A stretch of 64,000 nt of DNA, taken from the NCBI GenBank assembly GCA_902527045.1, contig CABZNL010000003.1, positions 33,960 to 97,959 of the forward strand, read 5' to 3'. Source of the stretch: an uncultured Alphaproteobacteria bacterium. Its GTDB lineage: Bacteria; Pseudomonadota; Alphaproteobacteria; HIMB59. The position numbers were made by a program, and so were the translations under genes. Below, in pieces: positions 59,938 through 64,000 of the stretch; positions within the stretch are counted from its first letter, which is position 1, and every line of letters begins with the position of its first letter. The notes under the pieces were generated by a model. That model had not been told where the DNA came from and made no database searches. It was given only the letters and a program-made list of their open reading frames with translations.

Positions 59938-60014
59938 TGGTGGGCGTGACAGGACTCGAACCTGTGACCCCTTGCGTGTCGAGCAAGTACTCTAACCAAC
60001 TGAGCTACACGCCC
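59938..60014 (-). tRNA. tRNA-Val (GAC) with C at position 33
   Basis: 77-nt cloverleaf on the minus strand: acceptor GGGCGTG/CACGCCC, discriminator A, encoded CCA. Anticodon stem CTTGC/GCAAG closes a seven-base loop TCGACAC, placing GAC at 34-36 (Val). Position 33 is C where nearly all tRNAs have U. Every other stem is intact, so the gene looks functional. Confidence 0.88.
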
Positions 60015-60070
60015 ATAAATTTAGGGCAAAAATACTTTTAAATTAAATAAAAGATTAGTAAATAAAATTC

Positions 60071-61591
60071 CTAATTAAATTTTTTCAATTGAAAAATAAG
60101 TTTTAATTCACTTAATTTAAGCCAATTTAGTATGAAGAAGTATATTATTATACCAATAAGAATTTGAATTAACAGGTCAAAATATGTATTTAGATCTATA
60201 ATTTTTTTTATGAATAATATTGAGATAGACATACAAAACGCGCTTAATAAAATCTTAATTAATTTCTTTAGGTCGAATATTAATAATTTTTCAAAAAAAC
60301 TGTTAAAGTGTTTTTTTAAATAATAAATTTGAATAAATAAGTTTAACCATATGCTTATAGCACCAGCTATAGCTAATCCAATAACACCCAAAGGCCTGAA
60401 GAGCAGAAAACATAAAATAAAATTACAAATAAACGTAGGTATTGCTGCCTTAACTGTATATTCAACTTTCTCATAAGAATAAAATACTTGATTAAAAATT
60501 CTTGCAAGCATGTATCCGGGTAATGAGAAAGAGTAAATTAATAAAATCTTTGATGTAATTAGTACATCATCATTATTAAATTCTCCCCTACCAAATAAGA
60601 CACTAATAATATCCTCACTAAGTATAAAAATTCCAAATGCACTTGGAATGGCAAATAAAAAACAAAATATAACAGTTTCGTTAAAAGCTTTAGAATTCTT
60701 ACTCTCATCACTAATATTCTTACTTAGATAAGGAAGTAGTGTAAAAGACATGGCAACGGCGATTAGAGCAAATGGTAAATCAATTATTCTATCAGCATAA
60801 TAAATTTGGCTTATTGCGCCCTGCCCCACTAAAGATGCAAATAACATTGAGATAAAAATATTTAATTGGACAATGCCTGAGCCCAATAAAGAATATAAAA
60901 ATCTTTTAAAAAATTTTTTTAGCTGGCTAGATAGTCTAGTTATGCTTTTTAATCCGGAACTCCAAAATATTTTGATTGCACCTATATTTACAAATAAAAG
61001 TATTAATTGAGTAAAACCTGCAACAATCATTGACCAAGCAAGTGCAAAGTGAGACTCAGACTTAAAAATAACTAAGGATGAAATCATAAAAATATTAAGA
61101 ATGACTGATAAAAAAGAAGGTAGGAAAAATTTTCCTTGAACATTTAATACTGAACTCAATACCGACGACAAAGTTACAAATATTAAAAAAGGAAAAGTTA
61201 TGATTAATAACTCATTCGCAAATAAAAATTGTTTTTCATTTAATAAAAATCCTGGTGCTAATAATGATATTACTTGTTCACTAAATAAAAATATTAAAAA
61301 AGATATAAATAATGTAATTACAAAAAAAAAGTTAAAAATTATCCATATAAAATCTTTGGCTATTTTCGAATTTATTTTTTCTTGATTAACATACATGGGT
61401 AAAAAAACACTATTCATTGTACCCTCAGCAAAAATTCTTCTAAATAAATTTGGCAACCTAAAAGCAAAAAGAAATGCATCTGACATTAAGTTTGCCCCTA
61501 AATAATTTGCAAAAAGTATGTCTCTAATGAAACCTGTTAAACGGGATCCAAAAATATTAGTTGAAATTTTAGAAAAATTACTAATTTTCAT
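60071..61591 (-). CDS. murJ: Lipid II flippase MurJ (MviN family)
   Basis: 506 residues, about 14 membrane spans. Family features: TNIFGSRLTGFIRDILFANY near the start, AFLFAFRLPNLFRRIFAEG, FNQVFYSYEKVEYTVKAA in the second half. It flips lipid II to the periplasmic side for cell-wall synthesis. ATG at 61591, five bases after the DsbA-like gene. Confidence 0.95.
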   Translation of the reverse strand: MKISNFSKISTNIFGSRLTGFIRDILFANYLGANLMSDAFLFAFRLPNLFRRIFAEGTMNSVFLPMYVNQEKINSKIAKDFIWIIFNFFFVITLFISFLIFLFSEQVISLLAPGFLLNEKQFLFANELLIITFPFLIFVTLSSVLSSVLNVQGKFFLPSFLSVILNIFMISSLVIFKSESHFALAWSMIVAGFTQLILLFVNIGAIKIFWSSGLKSITRLSSQLKKFFKRFLYSLLGSGIVQLNIFISMLFASLVGQGAISQIYYADRIIDLPFALIAVAMSFTLLPYLSKNISDESKNSKAFNETVIFCFLFAIPSAFGIFILSEDIISVLFGRGEFNNDDVLITSKILLIYSFSLPGYMLARIFNQVFYSYEKVEYTVKAAIPTFICNFILCFLLFRPLGVIGLAIAGAISIWLNLFIQIYYLKKHFNSFFEKLLIFDLKKLIKILLSAFCMSISILFIKKIIDLNTYFDLLIQILIGIIIYFFILNWLKLSELKLIFQLKKFN

Positions 61592-61596
61592 TGAGT

Positions 61597-62478
61597 TCAG
61601 GAAAATTCTTTTTCCAAAATCTCAATAATTTTGTTTTCGTCAATAAAACCTGGAATAATTTGATTTCCTATTATTGTAGCTGGGCTTCCAGTAAATTTAA
61701 ATTCATCAACGTAACTTTTATGAATTGATAGAAAATCTCTTACTTCTTGGGAGTCCATATCTTTTTGAAGTGTTTGAAGATCAACACCCTTTAAAAATAG
61801 ATCTGCTAAAATATCCTCCATGTTAGATTTCCTTTCAGATGAATATAAATAGTTATGAACAGTTTTAAATTCACCTTGTAATGAGGAAGCTAAAGCAATT
61901 GTTGTTAAATCCTCTGAAAAATTACCTAAAATTGGCATTTGTATTATAATTATTTTTACTAATGTATCCTTTTTCATCACATTAATTAATTCCTGATGAT
62001 ATTTTTCACAGTAGCCACAATTATAATCGACAAATTCATAAATAACCTTCGTACCAATGGGATCACCTAAATACATAGGATGAACTTGTGAATTTAAATT
62101 TTTTATACTTGATATATTTTCTTTATTAATTTTTTCTTGCTCTAATTTATTTTGATTTAATTGGTATTCACGCAAAACATTTAAGATAAAATCTGGATTT
62201 TCTTCAACAAATTTCTTTATATTCTGATCAAATTCAAAATTTGATAAGTATTCGTTCATATCTTCTTTTTTTAGATAAACACTAAGATCTTTTTCTTGAA
62301 TAAAATTAATATTTTCCTCTAACTGTTTATTAGAACTATTTAAATCATTATCTAGATTGATTTTATTATTTTCTTGAAAAATAAAATAGTAAGAGGCGAT
62401 GATAACTATAGTTATAATTAAAATTAATAATAATATTCTAAGACCTGCAAAATTTCTTTTTTTTACGTAAATACCCAT
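61597..62478 (-). CDS. DsbA/Com1-family thiol:disulfide oxidoreductase with N-terminal membrane anchor
   Basis: 293 residues. An N-terminal membrane helix (about 11-33) places the rest in the periplasm, followed by a charged linker (about 40-115) and a thioredoxin-like DsbA domain with active site NCGYC (about 154-158), cis-Pro region TGSPATII. It probably oxidises or reshuffles disulfides in exported proteins. Upstream of murJ on the same strand, 5-base gap. Confidence 0.85.
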   Translation of the reverse strand: MGIYVKKRNFAGLRILLLILIITIVIIASYYFIFQENNKINLDNDLNSSNKQLEENINFIQEKDLSVYLKKEDMNEYLSNFEFDQNIKKFVEENPDFILNVLREYQLNQNKLEQEKINKENISSIKNLNSQVHPMYLGDPIGTKVIYEFVDYNCGYCEKYHQELINVMKKDTLVKIIIIQMPILGNFSEDLTTIALASSLQGEFKTVHNYLYSSERKSNMEDILADLFLKGVDLQTLQKDMDSQEVRDFLSIHKSYVDEFKFTGSPATIIGNQIIPGFIDENKIIEILEKEFS

Positions 62479-62551
62479 AAGTCGAAAAAATATAATATTT
62501 GAGTATTATTATAGTGTAAATAATAGAAATATTTTTATTAAAAAATTTAGA

Positions 62552-63169
62552 TTAATTGATTTTGCAAATGGACTGAAAATTTCCATTTTCAACGTCTTGT
62601 TTCATTAGACTAATACTGGAATATTCCAGAAATCTTATACTATCATTATAAATGATCTCTTTTGACATATCTGCAATTGAAACATGATGATTATTTAACT
62701 CAAACAAATATGGATAGCCCCATATTAAATAATATTCCATCTCCAAAGAGGATAAATTATTGAAACGTTTGAGATCAATTTGAATCTCTCGCTGATTAAG
62801 AGTTTTTCTAAAAAGATCAAAATATCTCATTATATCGTTACATAGAAAATTAAACTTATCATTTGTATTCAGCTCTAAAGCAAAAACATTTTTATACTTT
62901 TTAAGACCTAAGATGTTAAATTTATCTTTATAAGAGACATTTTGATTAGATTTAAAATAATCTAGAAAAGATTCTATTAGATTTTCCTCACTATAAAGAT
63001 GACTTAAATAAAAAGGAGCTTTTACTGTATAATGTAAACCATATTTAGACAATTTTTGGCTATCAAATCTAATATTATTTTTTAAAAGTAAATCATTTAC
63101 TTGATCAATAAATAATAAATTAGGAATTAAGTAAATCGAGTAACGTGGAAATTGAATGTAGTTATCCAT
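62552..63169 (-). CDS. DUF1045-type 2H phosphoesterase-like protein
   Basis: 205 residues. The two His-x-Thr/Ser pairs of the 2H phosphoesterase superfamily are visible: YGLHYTVKAPF (about 43-53) and NNHHVSIAD (about 166-174). The N-terminal PRYSIYLIP and IWGYPYLFEL match DUF1045 proteins, which elsewhere lie in phosphonate-utilisation operons. It may cleave a cyclic or nucleotide phosphodiester, but no phosphonate gene is near. Its start overlaps the upstream membrane protein gene by 8 bases. Confidence 0.78.
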   Translation of the reverse strand: MDNYIQFPRYSIYLIPNLLFIDQVNDLLLKNNIRFDSQKLSKYGLHYTVKAPFYLSHLYSEENLIESFLDYFKSNQNVSYKDKFNILGLKKYKNVFALELNTNDKFNFLCNDIMRYFDLFRKTLNQREIQIDLKRFNNLSSLEMEYYLIWGYPYLFELNNHHVSIADMSKEIIYNDSIRFLEYSSISLMKQDVENGNFQSICKIN

Positions 63170-64000
63170 CTGTAAGTTTACTAAGTATAAACTTTTGCAT
63201 TTTTGTTTCTAACAATATTTTCATTAATAAAATTATAATTACAGTATAAATAAATCTAAAAAATAAAACGCCGGAAATATGGCTACCCAACAGTAAAATC
63301 AATATTGTATCTTCAATTATGCTATGGCAGAGACTTAGGAAAGATAGGGATAATAAAATATCTTTCTTTGAGATATTATTTTTCTTGGACTCCTCAATTA
63401 AAAAACCTCCACCAAACGATATTCCCAGAGTTAAACCAATTAAAATTATATTAGCTACTTTCTCAGACATACCTAAATAGGACAAAGGTATTTTCATTAT
63501 GTGAATTATAAATGACCAAACACTTAAGGCCTTAAGAACATTAATTGTTGATATAATAAAAAATATTATAAAGAAAATTATAAAGAAATTTTGAATTTGT
63601 AGGATGGCCCATTCAAAGTTAGAAACTAATTCATTTGGAACTTGTAATACTGACTGATTAGGCTCATTAAATAATTTGTATTTAGTAAATATTAAGTTCA
63701 ATATTTTGCCTGCTACAATTGCATTTATAAATCTAAAGCTTAAATTGAATATCCAGGAAATTCTTGATTTTTTTGCAATAGCTACCTCAATTGGCAGACT
63801 GTGAGCTATCAATATTATTAAACCTAAAATTGTAGTCTCAGCTACTGAATAGTCAAAAATAGCTTGAAGTGAGGCAAAAGCAGCTAATCCTGCATATATA
63901 TTTACCAATATTGCAGCCATCCAAACTAAGCCCAGTGAGCCATCAATACCAATAAAACTTGTTAATGGTTCAAGAAATTTTGCTAAAAAAGGGATAGCTC
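63162..64000 (-). CDS. Nucleoside-recognition (Gate domain) membrane protein, 5' end beyond window
   Basis: The frame is open to the right edge (about 279 codons seen), so the N-terminus is missing; an internal ATG at 63920 is not the true start. Visible part: AKFLEPLTSFIG, then AAILVNIYAGLAAFASLQ and several membrane spans, with a late GISFGGGFLIEESKKN. These match the nucleoside-recognition/spore-maturation-like (Gate) family, thought to transport nucleoside-like or small organic solutes. Overlaps the DUF1045 gene by 8 bases. Confidence 0.8.
   Translation of the reverse strand, partial: AIPFLAKFLEPLTSFIGIDGSLGLVWMAAILVNIYAGLAAFASLQAIFDYSVAETTILGLIILIAHSLPIEVAIAKKSRISWIFNLSFRFINAIVAGKILNLIFTKYKLFNEPNQSVLQVPNELVSNFEWAILQIQNFFIIFFIIFFIISTINVLKALSVWSFIIHIMKIPLSYLGMSEKVANIILIGLTLGISFGGGFLIEESKKNNISKKDILLSLSFLSLCHSIIEDTILILLLGSHISGVLFFRFIYTVIIILLMKILLETKMQKFILSKLTDG

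Overview
The window is a gene-dense, strongly AT-rich stretch of a bacterial chromosome. Gene order and families point to a marine alphaproteobacterium with a streamlined genome, of the SAR11/HIMB59 kind. Evidence for this: the tRNA-Tyr/tRNA-Gly/tuf/tRNA-Trp/secE/nusG/rplKAJL order; amidase-rnpB-mraZ preceding the division and cell wall genes; rpoD-dnaG-yqeY next to carAB; an ELM1-family protein; the TSUP/TIGR02186/UspA trio; intergenic gaps mostly under 50 bases with many overlaps; and no IS element, prophage or CRISPR array. Assignment below class level is inference from composition and style.

Layout. 1-4450 (minus): translation and transcription block, with rplL running off the left edge, then rplJ, rplA, rplK, nusG, secE, tRNA-Trp, tuf, tRNA-Gly and tRNA-Tyr. 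4451-5853 (plus): rlmB, tRNA-Thr and an unrecognised coiled-coil membrane protein. 5856-14592: a formate oxidation and molybdenum cofactor island. It holds a formate dehydrogenase alpha subunit, a fused FdsG-FdsB subunit, a LysR regulator, a TusA-like sulfur carrier, moeA, mobB, fdhD and mobA. 14569-22775: mixed metabolism (DHFR-family reductase, TSUP exporter group, UspA, a 47-residue DUF2256 protein with an apparent CTG start, pyrE, a nucleotidyltransferase, pdxH, fabI, aroC, dxs). 22787-33694 (minus): the dcw cluster mraZ-rsmH-ftsL-ftsI-murE-murF-mraY-murD-ftsW. It continues not into murG but into a class I glutamine amidotransferase, a histone-deacetylase-family hydrolase, xseB and dxs. 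33744-34735: RNase P RNA and an AmpD-like amidase. 34738-42980: bamD, recN, ligA, then pepP and uvrD on the other strand. 43018-44352: mlaA and mlaC. 44368-48602 (minus): a CAU tRNA, rpoD, dnaG and yqeY. 48646-57215 (mostly plus): carA, carB, greA, an ELM1 protein, a 2OG-Fe(II) oxygenase, trxB, rpmJ (minus), sufE and a cyclophilin. 57219-64000 (minus): an OmpA/MotB-MotA-like pair, a PagL-like protein, tRNA-Val, murJ, a DsbA-like protein, a DUF1045 protein and a truncated nucleoside-recognition membrane protein.

How it works together. Most of the window is core machinery. The main accessory module oxidises formate to CO2 with NAD+ and carries its own cofactor insertion (MoeA), nucleotide attachment (MobA/MobB), sulfuration (FdhD, possibly TusA-like) and regulator. 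The envelope is represented by peptidoglycan precursor synthesis, outer-membrane assembly (BamD), lipid asymmetry (MlaA/MlaC), a PagL-like lipid A deacylase and an OmpA/MotA-type energised pair.

I did not find an unmistakably new defence or mobile system. The best leads are the DUF2256 reading frame joined in frame to uspA across one TAG codon, the tRNA-Val with C at position 33, the DnaG primase lacking three of four expected zinc ligands, the amidotransferase and deacetylase pair inside the dcw run, and the palindrome before the formate dehydrogenase genes.
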